Origin: Chrysophaeum taylorii
Taxonomy: Eukaryota > Sar > Pelagophyceae > Pelagomonadales > Pelagomonadaceae
NCBI GenBank assembly: GCA_029834535.1
Contig: JAQMWT010000054.1
Coordinates: 1-64,000 of the forward strand
Direction: 5' to 3'
Length of the DNA stretch: 64,000 nt
Below the pieces are notes generated by a model. The model was not told the origin of the DNA and ran no database searches. It saw only the letters and a program-made list of their open reading frames with translations. Made by a program: the position numbers and the translations under genes. Position 1 is the stretch's first letter. Every line of letters starts with the position of its first letter. This document shows positions 1 through 10,748 of the stretch, one piece after another.

Positions 1-2333
1 GTAAGTGATGGTGACGTAAGAGGATTTATTTAAGAATAACCTGTGAGATGGTTGTTAGATCTGATAGTAATACGAAAGGACACAGGTTAGTGTGGATATT
101 TAGGAATAACGTCCCATAATATTATTATTTGAGCATAAAAAAAGTTTGAGTCCAATAGAGATGTTAATGATCTCATAAGCAAGTGGTTTTCTTGAATTAG
201 TCAAGAATCCCAGGCGAAAGTTAGAAATGCCCTCCATTTCATCTTGACTGATGTTCTGACTGTTTTATTAGAGTGCAGACGAAGGAACAGCATGGTTAAG
301 GTTTCAAGCTCAGTCACAGTTAAGCGCACGGATCCTGTACGACTGAAGATGTGTGTAGGTTTTAGTGTGGACACGAATGGTAAGTCAGGAAAGACCTGCG
401 TCCAAGGTTCGTCGACTATTAACTTGCGACTGATGGAATTAGCGTGGTCTGCAATGTCCAGAAAGAAAGTGACTCGTTTATTAGGCCATGAAAGCAGATC
501 AAGATGGCCGGTGTTATATTTGCGTGCAACGAGGATCCATCTTCTCTGGCTTGATAATCTCCACAGATAGCATGGAAATCGGTCACATATATCCACCGTA
601 TAGTGCATCGTTGAGAAGATGAGATTAGCAACTCGTATATGGTCTTCATACGATGCGGAGTGTGGTGGTGTCATTTCCATGAAAAGAACAAGCGGCTTTA
701 AAAGCTCAAGTACACTTAGAGCACTTGGAAACAAGGAATCATCCATATCACGCTCGAAGGTGGAAATGGATCTCCCATTGATTATGTTGCGATTTGTGCA
801 TGGTGATGTCAATTCCACTATATCGGTGTAATATCTTGCACGTTCGACGTCCGATGCTCGATGATGTGAGAAACTTGGGTAGGGATGGGAAAACTTCGAT
901 GGAATTACCAAAACGTCTTCGTAGCATGTGCGTGAGATTGTCGTCGCTCTCAACAAGAACTTTAACGTTGATGTTGATTTGCAAGTCATTAGAAGGGCAA
1001 GCCAAGAAGGCAGGAGTGGACATCCGAGAGCAACGTAGAGTTACAGTAGGTGTTCGTGAGCTAGGAGACGTAGTTACTGTGTGAAGCAAACATGTGGGGA
1101 CCTTGCCTCGTACGGGAGGTGGGAAATGCTTGCGTATGTAAAGCAGCTGCGAATGCATTGACTCCAAGATGGTTTTGAGCCATGGGACGTAAATTACGCG
1201 TTCCATGAGAGTGGAATATAGCTTAAGCAGTTCGCGTTGTTCATTAAAAGCACATAGTCTGAACTGTAGTTAGCGAAGTTCCATTTTGCGCGCTTTTGCT
1301 TGTTGTAGCGAATAAATTGGTAGAGTATGCAACAGGTTATTAAGTCTAAACAAAGTAATCTTGACATTATCATCAATTTTACTCTGGATAGATGATTGTC
1401 CTTTAAATTCAACTCCATAAAGATGTATACCAAGTTTATCTTCTCCCATTGAGTCATGCTGATGATGTGCAGATCGGGATCGTTATGGTCGTTTTGCTTG
1501 GGTAGGAAAAGCGCAACGTCTAGCTTTACATATCCCACATTTGGATGCTTTGGGAGAGCGGGAATGACAGTCGTTATAATCATAGCATGTGTGATACTCT
1601 ACGTATCCGTCGCAGTCTGGATAGCTGGTGATAAGGACTCGGGTAGCTTTACGATGTGGATAGGATCAGCGTAACGTTTAAAGATAATTACATGTTGAGA
1701 AGCACATGTGCCAGCATATCCTGGAGTAGTCATTAGCGGCAAATTGTACTCATTGTACAGTTCGAGCATTGTTGCATAACAAGCATGTGTTGAGCTTTGA
1801 CCAAACACGCACTGTGTCATGAAACTTTGCGTTTGTTTGGAAGGCACAACGACGAGTGTAAAACCATTGTTTGATTTTGGTAGCAACACAGGGGGATCTG
1901 TGCCATCTTCATTATCTTCATTGGGTAGATTATTTGGGAGCTCGGAGTGCGAGGAAGTTTCCCGAACTTGACGACGAACGATAGCATTCTGAGCTTTGGC
2001 GTTTATGTGCTGCAATAGCGGCTGATGGATGTTATCGATTTCATCATCTTTAATGGACAGAAGAGTGTGAAACATTTTCTCTGTTTCAGCGGCCCCCCTC
2101 TGCTCCGCATCACTGGGGGGCGCTTCAGGAGCAGACGTTTCAGCTTGATGCTTTTCTTCTGAAACATGAGATTCCTTGTCGGCTTCTAAGAGGTTCACTA
2201 TGGTATTGGACGTGGCATCAACTCGAGATAAGTAGAGATGAACTTGGGTGGCTTCATCAGGAGATTGTGTCGAATCTTGAGAAGCGGCTGTCCAGAGGGT
2301 ACTCAGTAAGCTTTTCATTTCCTCCTGTACCAT
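1..2333 (-). pseudogene. Copia copy 1: region between gag and integrase
   Basis: Minus-strand frames 1599-2333, 1194-1583, 748-1206 and 201-989 match, in order, the 19.3-21.4 kb stretch of copy 2. No catalytic motif is recognisable in this part. In copy 2 the integrase follows, which here would lie beyond the left edge. Broken. Confidence 0.7.
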
Positions 2334-3768
2334 TTTAGAGTCGGTAGAGGGGCTGGGATTCGCTTCCTGTATTTACCAAACAGGTGGCGAAGACGATCAA
2401 CTTGATAAGTAGCCCGGTCCATAAGAGACGTATTAGAGCGTGCATTACGGTTAGAGGAGTGTGAGTAGACAGGACGATCGAAACTGGTACCTTTGACGTT
2501 ATAATCTGAAGGTGGACGATAGTCCGACGTGTCTCGAGTTGAATTTGTCGATGCTTTATTTTTTGCATTACGAAGCTTACGAGCGTTGAAGCCAGATTGA
2601 CCAGCCACAGTAGCTAACAATGAGTAAGCATTGTTTAGAGAGGCGTGGGATTGATGAATAGTATCCATCACTTTGTTTCGTAGTATAACTTTAACAAGAA
2701 CTCCAATAACGGACGAACGTCGTTAGGATCAACTAGCTTTAACAATTCAGGATCGTGAATCGAGTTGTTCCCAGAGCGTGTCTCGTAGAGTTTACACCAT
2801 TCCAATAAAGATTGAGAATAGCGCTCGTGATCCGAGGGATTGGCATATAGACGGTGGATCTTCTCATGAGCTTTAAGAGTGATTATGGAATCATTAAATT
2901 GGATTGATGCTTCATCATTATTTGATTGCTTTGCCTGAGATTGGAAAGCAAGGAGTTGTTCGACAAACACATGGGCATACCAATTAACATTTAAAGACAT
3001 TCGATTAAACTGAGATTTAAGCTCAGTGACATCTGTACAGGACACTGTCTCATAGTTATGGTAAGCTAAAAGCATTACTGCACGTAGTTAATTAGGATGT
3101 GCAGTAAGTGCATATATGTTCTATATTTATATTTTCTTTAATTGAGGCCACATAGCGAGTGCGGGGCGTTCTTGTGATTCCAAATTTAAAAATGTGTACA
3201 AGAAACCAGCATAAGCTTCGCAGTGTTTGATCCAGTCGGTATTAGAGAGATCTGTAAAGGATGTGTTAGTTAGAGAAGAATCATACACAGTTGATTTAGG
3301 GAATCGGGTATCTAATAGATTAAGGACACGTTTAACATCCTCATTTAATTCAGGACGAACGAGATTGTGTGACTCTTGGTAGTAAAGTCGTTCGAGATTA
3401 TCACGAGCATCAACTGATAGTTGATGTGATGAATTGACGTGCCAAGTTTTAAGATGATCAGGCAGGGCATCTTCATCAGGTAAATGTAAATCATTTACTT
3501 GTTCAGCTTTCCATTGAGCGAAGATGATATCAGCTTCTTGTTCAAGAAGTTGGTTATACTCCGGAGCATTCCGGGTGTAAGCTTCATACGAATCGAAGCA
3601 GAATAACGCGTCCACGTATGGACTTGTCATATGCCTGCGAAGCACCTCAATTTGTAAGCTCACCTTGGTTGAGTTGTCTTGGAAACGCAATCCAGCGTTG
3701 ATTTTATCAACGAGGATTTGTTCTTGTTTGTAGATATCCGTAGTGGATATTGGTTTTTGTTTTGACAT
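2315..3768 (-). pseudogene. Gag-like region of copia copy 1
   Basis: Three successive minus-strand reading frames (3127-3768, 2668-3075, 2315-2671) correspond to the single 577-residue frame at 17838-19571 of copy 2. The start MSKQKPISTTDIYKQ matches MSKPKPISTTDIYKQ of copy 2. No CCHC zinc knuckle is visible. It is placed as gag by its position just after the LTR and leader. Broken. Confidence 0.75.
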
Positions 3769-4236
3769 GGTTGTGACCTATTAAAAAATAGGTTATAGGA
3801 TTGATAGACAGATTCGACACATAAGAATGAAGGGTTTCTTGAGTGCGGGTCATATGTACAGTACGCTATTTTAAGCGTGGGCTTATTTACAAGACCAAAC
3901 AAATCAATATGCTATTTAAAACAGGCTGACTTGAGACTGAATAATGGATTAATTCTCGAGCAGTCAGTCCTTTGTTGAGGAATGGGAGAAATAAAAAAAA
4001 ACGTACAAGTTTCCGCGGCTTGTGTAGGAAAAATTTTAATTTTCTTGGCTATGCGAGTGCATATAACCAGTGGCCGACCCAACTCGGTCACCAACCAGAT
4101 TAACTGGTGGTCAAATACCGTCACACAACAGATATGTACAGTAGACTACCGCCAAACACATTGTCGCATTGTACTCGTAATCAGGCGTATACTGATCACT
4201 CAATTATACGCACAACACAGTTGGGCTGACACACCT

Positions 4237-4256
4237 ACGCATCTGGGCCCATAACC
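4237..4256 (-). other. Primer-binding site: internal initiator tRNA-Met type
   Basis: Directly after the LTR the minus strand reads GGTTATGGGCCCAG, the complement of the anticodon arm of eukaryotic initiator tRNA-Met (CTGGGCCCATAACC). Drosophila copia has the same site and is primed by a 5' half of that tRNA rather than by a tRNA 3' CCA end. The same mode of priming here is inferred from the sequence match. Confidence 0.8.
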
Positions 4257-4658
4257 TGCAGAGATTTGACCCTCTCCGGGTACATGGTAGAGACTGCGTG
4301 CAGTCTTAGGCGTGTACAGACCATTCCGCTTGTCGCATGCTACTACACAAGGTTGGGATTTAAGCCCTAACTCCTTAAGGACATTAGGTCCCATAGAAGC
4401 GTTTACACTGACAACGAGGAACGAAGCCTCCATTACTTAAACAGACAACCCCATACCTGACGGTACGCACCTGGAGGTCTACTCCTTGTTGGAAGTGAAC
4501 TGCAGATCTAATTCTTCATAATCTGAGATAAAAGGGCGGAAGGGGTAAGGAAGGAAAGAGGGAAAGCCGTATTACGGAGAGAAAACCCTCTTGCAGAGAT
4601 AGGTGTGAAAGGCGTGAAATGTTCCAGTGTCGCACACATAATAGTGTAGCTCTCTGGA
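4257..4658 (-). repeat. 5' LTR of copia copy 1
   Basis: About 402 bp, closely similar over its whole length to the LTRs at 16950-17353 and 28540-28940. On the minus strand it begins TCCAGAG and ends TCTCTGCA. The flanking GTTGC (4659-4663) is the probable target-site copy; its partner lies outside the window. Confidence 0.85.
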
Positions 4659-4659
4659 G

Positions 4660-4812
4660 TTGCTTTATGATTACTTGCAAGAACACTTGAATCACAGAAA
4701 TCAGGGAAGATGATGCCATAGAGAAAACTGACATCATCTTAGCGGAGTAGGGTGCCCCTGATAGGGGGGCTAAAGGAGGGGTAAGCATTAGGAGGCGGGA
4801 GTTGCCGCCACA
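4660..4812 (-). repeat. 3' LTR of gypsy A, interrupted at its outer end by copia copy 1
   Basis: Matches 14739-14891 with a few substitutions and small indels. A purine-rich tract (minus-strand ACCAGAGGAG, just right of 4812) precedes it as expected for second-strand priming. Its last bases are replaced by the start of the copia LTR. Confidence 0.82.
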
Positions 4813-4852
4813 GGACTCCTCTGGTAAGAATTCGAGCTGCCCCAGCGAGCGG

Positions 4853-5407
4853 CTAGTGCGAGGAGCGCGGCTTCGCCTTATTACGAGCATCTCGAGAACG
4901 AATCTTCTTGTAAACGCGGGTGATGATCGGTTCGGGAACTCGACCACTGCGTAAAGTAAACTTGGGGATCAACACATCAATCTCGTGCGGAGCGAAATCC
5001 GTGACACAAGAAGTTGTGCTGGATGAGATCCTGGACTTGTCGGTGAAAATGCGACCGTCAACGTCCTTGAACTCGGGTTTGAGTTTGCGGTGCAAAAGGT
5101 GAGAGGTCGGCTTGAAACGAGCGACATCATCGTTCGGACCCAAATCGGAATAGAAATGTAGAGCAACACGATCATTCTGGTAATCGTAAGGCTCGTAAAC
5201 TTCAGCAACATAAATCTTCTTGCGCCAATCAGAGCGCTTCCGGTCAGGAATCCGGAAAACAACAAACTTACCGTGCTGATAATCATCACGGAAGGTTTCT
5301 TCGGGTTTGCGGATGGTTTGATCAACGATTGGAGGTACCATCACAGGCGTGATCTGACTAACATGAACACGTCGTTCTTCGGGCGGAGAGTCGAGAGACT
5401 CAATCAT
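4853..5407 (-). pseudogene. Gypsy A C-terminal integrase extension
   Basis: 184 residues after the integrase. A conserved block around HGKFVVFRIPDRKR, KKIYVAEVYEPYDYQNDRVA and CVTDFAPHEIDVLIPKF recurs in gypsy B at 16090-16480 (HGKFVIFRVKGRSN, KRIYVAEVYEEYDHDKDTVA, CVTDFRPDEIDVLVTNF). It does not look like a classical chromodomain. Its conservation between two families suggests a functional C-terminal tail, perhaps for targeting (inference). Confidence 0.6.
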
Positions 5408-5452
5408 ATAGGTGACCGGGAAAAGGTGTTCCTTGATAATAAACGGCCCTCG

Positions 5453-8266
5453 TCATTCCGGTCGAAGCTTGTTCTGAAGGAAATGAATGTAGAGCGAAAC
5501 ATGCGATCCTTCCTTGTATTCAACATCGACATGATCGGCATTGTAGGCCAATCGTTGTTTCTTCAAAGCTTTATCACGAGCCTCGCGGGCGATCTTCGTA
5601 TAATACTTCAATCGTTCACGAGTTTCGGCGACTGCATCAGAGCGAGTCTTCGGCAACAATCGCGTATCAAAGTCCATAAGCGTGTAGTCAGTCGGCAGCA
5701 TCGGCTGACGGTTCAGGCGCAGCATATAGGGAGAAATCTGCGTGCCTGGAATAAACTTGCGGTTGTAGCAAAACGCAATATAATGGGCAAAGTCGGGCCA
5801 ATCCGCGATGTTCCGGCTCTGAAGGCAGGCACGGAGGAAGGCCTTGATAAACCGGTTTACACGCTCAGCCGGGTTCGACTGGGCATCGGGAATCGTAGTT
5901 TGGTATCGTGTGTTGAAGAGATGGCGAAACTCGCGCATCAACTTGTTCACGAATTCTTTACCGTTGTCGGTACGAATCATCTGGGGCAAGTAGCCCTTGA
6001 GGAGGATGTTAATGACAAACGACTCCATAACGGATTCAGCAGTCTTGTCGTTCAAAACATCCAAAATCAAGAAGTGCGAGAACGGATAAAAAAAAACTAG
6101 AAGATACGTCTCGGGACCAGCGCTGGACAATGGTCCAAATAATTCCATGCATAGAACAGCGCCATCACCATCGTATACAGGCTGTTGTGAGAGTCCAGCT
6201 CGTTTCGGCTCAGGTGTACGAGCCTTCTGGCAAACGAAACATTCAGCAATGAAGACTCCAACTTCGTGCGACATGTGGGGCCACCAAAATCGTTCTTGGA
6301 TAGCCTGGACGGTACTGTGACGTCCCATATGACCACCGTTAACCGGAGTGTCATGGTAGAGTCGAATAATGCGCTTGCGCAAAGTAGCAGGTGCAACAAT
6401 CATCGGGTACAAATCAGCAGAAATGCGGTAAAGAATGTATTTAACAACTTCGTATCGTTCGTTCGCTCGGGAACGTCGCGGCGTCTGACCTCGGGCCATT
6501 CGGTGGCGAATATCCTCGCAAGTAGCATCAGATTCTTGCTCACGTGCGATTTCGGCGAGCGTCATATTATCGGGTATCTTATCGATATAATCCTTGTAAG
6601 CGGCTGCGTCCTTGAAGACCTGTGGCTCATCGCGCGCACGGTTCTTCCGGCGTTTTCTCGTAGCGTGAGACGTAGCCAATCTCATCGGATCCTTTTCATG
6701 ATCTTCTTCCTCGTCTTCCGGCAGTTCGGTCGTAACAAACGACATTATAACGTGGCAGCCGGAGGCGGGAATTCCTCGGTCATCAACAGGTCGTGGAAGC
6801 TCTTGGAACACCAAATAAGCTTGGTTCAAAGGTTCTCCAAACTTGTCATTCTCGATGACATGATCTATCGGATTGCGGGAAAGACAGTCAGGGATACTCA
6901 TTCCCGGTGACTTTCCCGGCTTGTAACCAAGTTCAGGGTCAAAATTGGCGAGGCGCATCGCCCAACGAGCAAGCTGCCCAGACGAGTGCGTCGCCTTGCG
7001 TAAAAACGTCAAGTTTCGGTGATCGGCATCCAAAACAGTCCGGTGCCCTTCTATGTAGGCTCGAAAGTGCTCTAGAGAAAGGACAACTGCCAACAGCTCC
7101 AGCCGACGGGGCTCATAATTGCGCATCTCCTTCGGCACAGCTCGGCTCCAGTTTTCAATCACTCGTTCTTCTCGAGTCACTCTTCCGGCATCGTCCTTAA
7201 CTTCGACAATCTGGAAGAGATATGCTCCAAGTCCATCCTTGGAAGCGTCGGATCGGATCTGAAAAGGCAGATCACAATCGGGGTGGTAGACTCCTCTGGA
7301 ATCAACCAAAGCTTCAATAATCGTATCCCAAGCCTTTTGACACTCGGGCGTCCACTCGAACTTTACGCCTTCGAGGCATAATCGTCTCAGCGGTTCCACG
7401 ATCTTCGAGTAGCCCTTCACATATCGCCGGCAGTAATTCCTCATGCCGATGAAAGAGCGTATCTGGGTCTTCGCGGAAGTATTCGGTAAAGAACCTGGAA
7501 TCGGCATCTTCTGCAGTGCTTCCAGCGTCTTCGGATTCGGCTTCAAGCCTTCTGGGGTCGAAACGTGTCCCATAAATTCTATATCATCCTTGAGAAGGTG
7601 GAACTTCGCGGTTCGACCGCTGCACCCTCTCTGTGCCAAATGACACATCACTTCGATCAAAACTTGTAAATATCGATGAAGATCGTCGGATCCCATCATA
7701 ATATCGTCAACAAACGCAACCAAGTCTCGATACATCCATTTCGAAAGGTCGCTCGCCATTTGCTTGCAGAAAAGAGCTCCGGCCGTCTTCACACCTAGAG
7801 GTAATCGCAAGAAACTATGAGCGCCAAGTGGGCTAACCATCGTGACAGCGTCTTGCGCTGCCGGATCCAGACGAAGGTTGTGGTATCCCCATCTAATATC
7901 AATGCATGTCCGCCATCGTCGCATGGCGAGAAAAGCTAAAGCATCATCTTGTCGAATGTTCGGCCAACTGTCATTGACCAATTGATCGTTGAGCTGACGT
8001 AAGTCAACTGCAGCACGGAACGCGTTTGACGTTCCAATCTCAGCTCCTTTCTTCGGAAGCATCAACACAGGAAAGCCCCAAGGTGAGTTGGCCGGACGAA
8101 TGACTCCATCCCGGCACCACTCGCTGATCTGCTTGCGGAGACAATCGAGCTTCGCAGGCGTCAGTCGGTAGGGAGTCATCTTGATCGGTCGCGGATTCGC
8201 GTCTTTGAATCGTAAAGACACAGGCGGCGAGTCCACAATCTCATAATCGGGTCGAAAAAGGCCCAA
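5453..8266 (-). CDS. Gypsy A reverse transcriptase - RNase H - integrase
   Basis: 937 residues in one open frame. The RT begins around TPYRLTPAKLDCLRKQI and carries the fingers motif IRPANSPWGFPVLM, LRLPLGVKTAGALFC and the catalytic box AFVDDIMMG. RNase H includes FQIRSDASKDGLGAYLF and DADHRNLTFL. The integrase has an H-H-C-C finger (HDTPVNGGHMG ... CFVCQKAR), the core IRTDNGKEF and a glutamate region SNPAERVNRFIKAFLR. This order (RT, RNase H, integrase) defines Ty3/gypsy. The frame looks whole within the available coordinates. Confidence 0.92.
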   Translation of the reverse strand: MGLFRPDYEIVDSPPVSLRFKDANPRPIKMTPYRLTPAKLDCLRKQISEWCRDGVIRPANSPWGFPVLMLPKKGAEIGTSNAFRAAVDLRQLNDQLVNDSWPNIRQDDALAFLAMRRWRTCIDIRWGYHNLRLDPAAQDAVTMVSPLGAHSFLRLPLGVKTAGALFCKQMASDLSKWMYRDLVAFVDDIMMGSDDLHRYLQVLIEVMCHLAQRGCSGRTAKFHLLKDDIEFMGHVSTPEGLKPNPKTLEALQKMPIPGSLPNTSAKTQIRSFIGMRNYCRRYVKGYSKIVEPLRRLCLEGVKFEWTPECQKAWDTIIEALVDSRGVYHPDCDLPFQIRSDASKDGLGAYLFQIVEVKDDAGRVTREERVIENWSRAVPKEMRNYEPRRLELLAVVLSLEHFRAYIEGHRTVLDADHRNLTFLRKATHSSGQLARWAMRLANFDPELGYKPGKSPGMSIPDCLSRNPIDHVIENDKFGEPLNQAYLVFQELPRPVDDRGIPASGCHVIMSFVTTELPEDEEEDHEKDPMRLATSHATRKRRKNRARDEPQVFKDAAAYKDYIDKIPDNMTLAEIAREQESDATCEDIRHRMARGQTPRRSRANERYEVVKYILYRISADLYPMIVAPATLRKRIIRLYHDTPVNGGHMGRHSTVQAIQERFWWPHMSHEVGVFIAECFVCQKARTPEPKRAGLSQQPVYDGDGAVLCMELFGPLSSAGPETYLLVFFYPFSHFLILDVLNDKTAESVMESFVINILLKGYLPQMIRTDNGKEFVNKLMREFRHLFNTRYQTTIPDAQSNPAERVNRFIKAFLRACLQSRNIADWPDFAHYIAFCYNRKFIPGTQISPYMLRLNRQPMLPTDYTLMDFDTRLLPKTRSDAVAETRERLKYYTKIAREARDKALKKQRLAYNADHVDVEYKEGSHVSLYIHFLQNKLRPE

Positions 8267-8976
8267 GCGTATTGCACACAGGGACGGAGCATCAGTTTCG
8301 CATCGTCATCTAAGCGCGGATTGTCAGGAATTCCAAGCTCCTGAACAACCTTGTCAACTTCTTCCTCCGTATGAATTTTCACTTTCATCACTTCGTTATC
8401 CTTGACATGCTCGGGAGTTTGCGGCAGCGGTGCACCCTCAGCATCGCGCGCCGCATCTTTCCATGGCACATCGAACTTCTTCTCGTATTTTAGTCTCACT
8501 TCCGGGTGGCTTTTGTTGGTCCTCTCGCCTTTGACACGAACACTCGGCTCGCTCTTAATCTTCGGTTCCAGATCTCGCTCAGGATCTGGCGGAACATCCA
8601 AATTTGGTTGTCGGGGGGGGGGCAGCAGAAGAAGCGCGAGACGTCCCCGGCTCATCTGTTGCAGGCGGAATCAACGGCACCTCTGGAGGTTTCCATTTGG
8701 TGTGATCTGGAGATCATCAGTCGATACCCATCTTACGACACGTGTGCGCGTGTTTAACAGCGGAACTTGTACGTGACGAAGGGTGGTTTTATCAATTTGC
8801 AAATAATAATCAAACGGTCGGTCTGCAGGACTCAACGTGGACGGCAATGTCTCAGCGCTCAGGTGAAAATCCTTGATCACAGAGTTGTGCAGATCGAGTG
8901 CTAATAAGGTCATCGTGCTGGAGGCACGACGGACGCCAGGTGTTTCAACGAGGTCGTTCTGGAGAAGCCGCCCCAA
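8176..8976 (-). pseudogene. Gypsy A connecting region upstream of RT
   Basis: Frames 8671-8976 and 8176-8655 (minus) link the methyltransferase-like segment to the RT. The second is rich in Pro, Asp and Lys (PPDPERDLEPKIKSEPSVRV) and ends in a segment like those just before gypsy RTs. No recognised domain. Broken. Confidence 0.4.
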
Positions 8977-10030
8977 TCAAAATCAAGGGGCATAGTCAGC
9001 AACTCCGAAGCCATTTTCAGATTCAGAGATCTGTAATCGGAACGGTGCGGTCCTACGCGAAGCGGGACACGCGTAACGGTATAAGCTGCGTCTGTCGCGG
9101 CTCGTGATGATCCTAAATTGTTCATCTGAAGTAAATGTCGTTCGTCGGCGTAGCCAAGCGCAGCGGCGAACTCCTGTTCCATATTCTTGCAAGTCTTTGG
9201 AACTGCGCGCAAATGGAGCGGATGGCTGGAAACTAACAATCGCACGCGACAGCTCATCAAACTGGGCGTTATGTCGTAAAAATTGACGACGCACACGTAG
9301 GGGTGCAAACGTGCAACGTAAGAAATAATCGAAGCCTCCTGCTCTATCAACCACATGAAGAAACCAGCCATCTTGCATAATTTCATCGTCCAGTGGGTAG
9401 CGGTGACTCCTTCCCCAACATCTCTGGAGGTCAAGTTGCACAGAGCGGAGTGTACGCACGGTGGCGACGCGATACACATCGACGATGACCATTCCGCGTA
9501 GGGTAAATAAGATTCGATCAACCGTAAGGTTGTGACATAGCGACCACAAAGCGCGTGCTGCACCACAGGAATGTCCGAAGTTCTTGTGGTGGATCTGGTT
9601 GGCGGTGTCCGACGCATCGAGTGCCAGCACGACTCGAAACGACGTCTCACACATTTCGCTGGCTCGTTGGAGACCTAAAGTACTGCCTCCGGATCCACTG
9701 AACAGCATCACCACCTTGCGATAAGTGATTGGAAGCCATTGAACCTTTTTCGCATCGGCGGCGGATCTCTGTTCCGGTGATATCGCGGCACTTCCTTTCA
9801 TCTTCTTCCGACCGTCGAGCGAAATCGTCGTCTCTTTTGGGTCGTTTGAGGGAGGACTCGTCCACAGCAGCGGCTGTAGCGTCCTTCTGCGCCGTGCTCA
9901 GCAACATCGGCGGGGGAGATTCGTCGCAGCGCGTCAAGTGACTAGCGACGGAAACGGTGAAAGAAAGGTTCCCCTTGTCGTATCCTTCTTCACATTCTTT
10001 CGTAAGCTCGTTGATCGTAGGAACGTTCAA
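8910..10030 (-). pseudogene. C5-cytosine DNA methyltransferase-like segment inside gypsy A
   Basis: On the minus strand, about 9.7-9.6 kb encodes VVMLFSGSGGSTLGLQRA followed by VVLALDAS and a HHKNFG segment. This fits motif I (the F-x-G-x-G SAM-binding loop) and motif II of C5-cytosine methyltransferases, including the usual NH/NF segment after the acidic residue. Further on, an IASPPC sequence resembles motif IV with its catalytic PC. The region is broken and no full domain can be read. Eukaryotic retrotransposons with captured cytosine methyltransferases are known from the literature (for example in dinoflagellates), so the placement between protease and RT is plausible. The family assignment rests on motifs seen by eye. 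Confidence 0.6.
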
Positions 10031-10151
10031 CTCCTCTTCGTACCGAACGATGTCGCCAATCGCGAGAACCTCGCCTTTCGTGATGTACTCCCTCGGTTAC
10101 CCGTGAAAGCTGTCATCGACAATAAAGCGCTGTGCTCGTATATTCTGGCCT

Positions 10152-10733
10152 CTAGCAGCGCGTGCCAGTTACATTTAGCGTGACGACCGTCGGCCCTTCT
10201 TCCGCGGAAGTAACCGCCACACGAGCAGCGGACCGGTCGTGCTCTTCGTAAGAAGAACACATCCCTTCGACAACTCCCAACTGTTCGTTCTCAGCAAACG
10301 TAGCGACGAAAACCTGTCCTTTTTCCATAGGCATCGACAAAATAACCGGTAGATTGTAAGTTCGACCGGGCTCGATTTGAAGCGTGCGCGCAGCGTAAGC
10401 AACTACTTTCCGCGCGGCTTCTCCCGGAGCTGAGGAGAATTTGGTCGTAGAATGTCCCCGCGTAGCCAAGGCTACCGCTCGTTCCGGCGGCAGGCTGCGG
10501 AGATCTTTAATCGTGCTCAAACGAGCGTAAACTCGAGTCTTGACCAGGTCGAGACTCTGCCGAAAGGCATCGTGTTGATGATTGTAAATCGGCACGGTTA
10601 TCGGGTCTCGATCGTAAACAGACCGAAAGGTCACAATGGGTGCATCGACTCGTTCACCCTTGACTTTGATCTTCTTGCGCCCATAGACGACTTGGGTTCG
10701 ATAAAAACAGATCCGATCGTGGGGGTAGTCCAC
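10152..10733 (-). pseudogene. Gypsy A post-protease linker domain
   Basis: 193 residues that continue the post-protease strand (DYPHDRICFYR, like the DY...I.F segment that usually follows LLG-x-D). A beta-rich stretch follows (YNLPVILSMPMEKGQVFVATF). It is probably part of the same pol polyprotein. The function is unknown. Confidence 0.45.
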
Positions 10734-10748
10734 GATTGCTCCTAAAAC

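Larger units (their letters stand above)
1..4658 (-). mobile_element. Ty1/copia LTR retrotransposon, copy 1 (5' part, cut by window edge)
   Basis: Minus-strand copy of the same family as the copia element at 16950-28940. The 5' LTR (4257-4658), primer-binding site, gag-like region and the start of the following coding region are inside the window; integrase, reverse transcriptase and 3' LTR would lie left of base 1. Reading frames on the minus strand (3768 down to 201) match the second copy closely in order and sequence. Coding is broken in several places, so this is a fossil. Its 5' end abuts the last bases of the gypsy A 3' LTR, so it inserted into that LTR and is younger than gypsy A. Confidence 0.88.
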
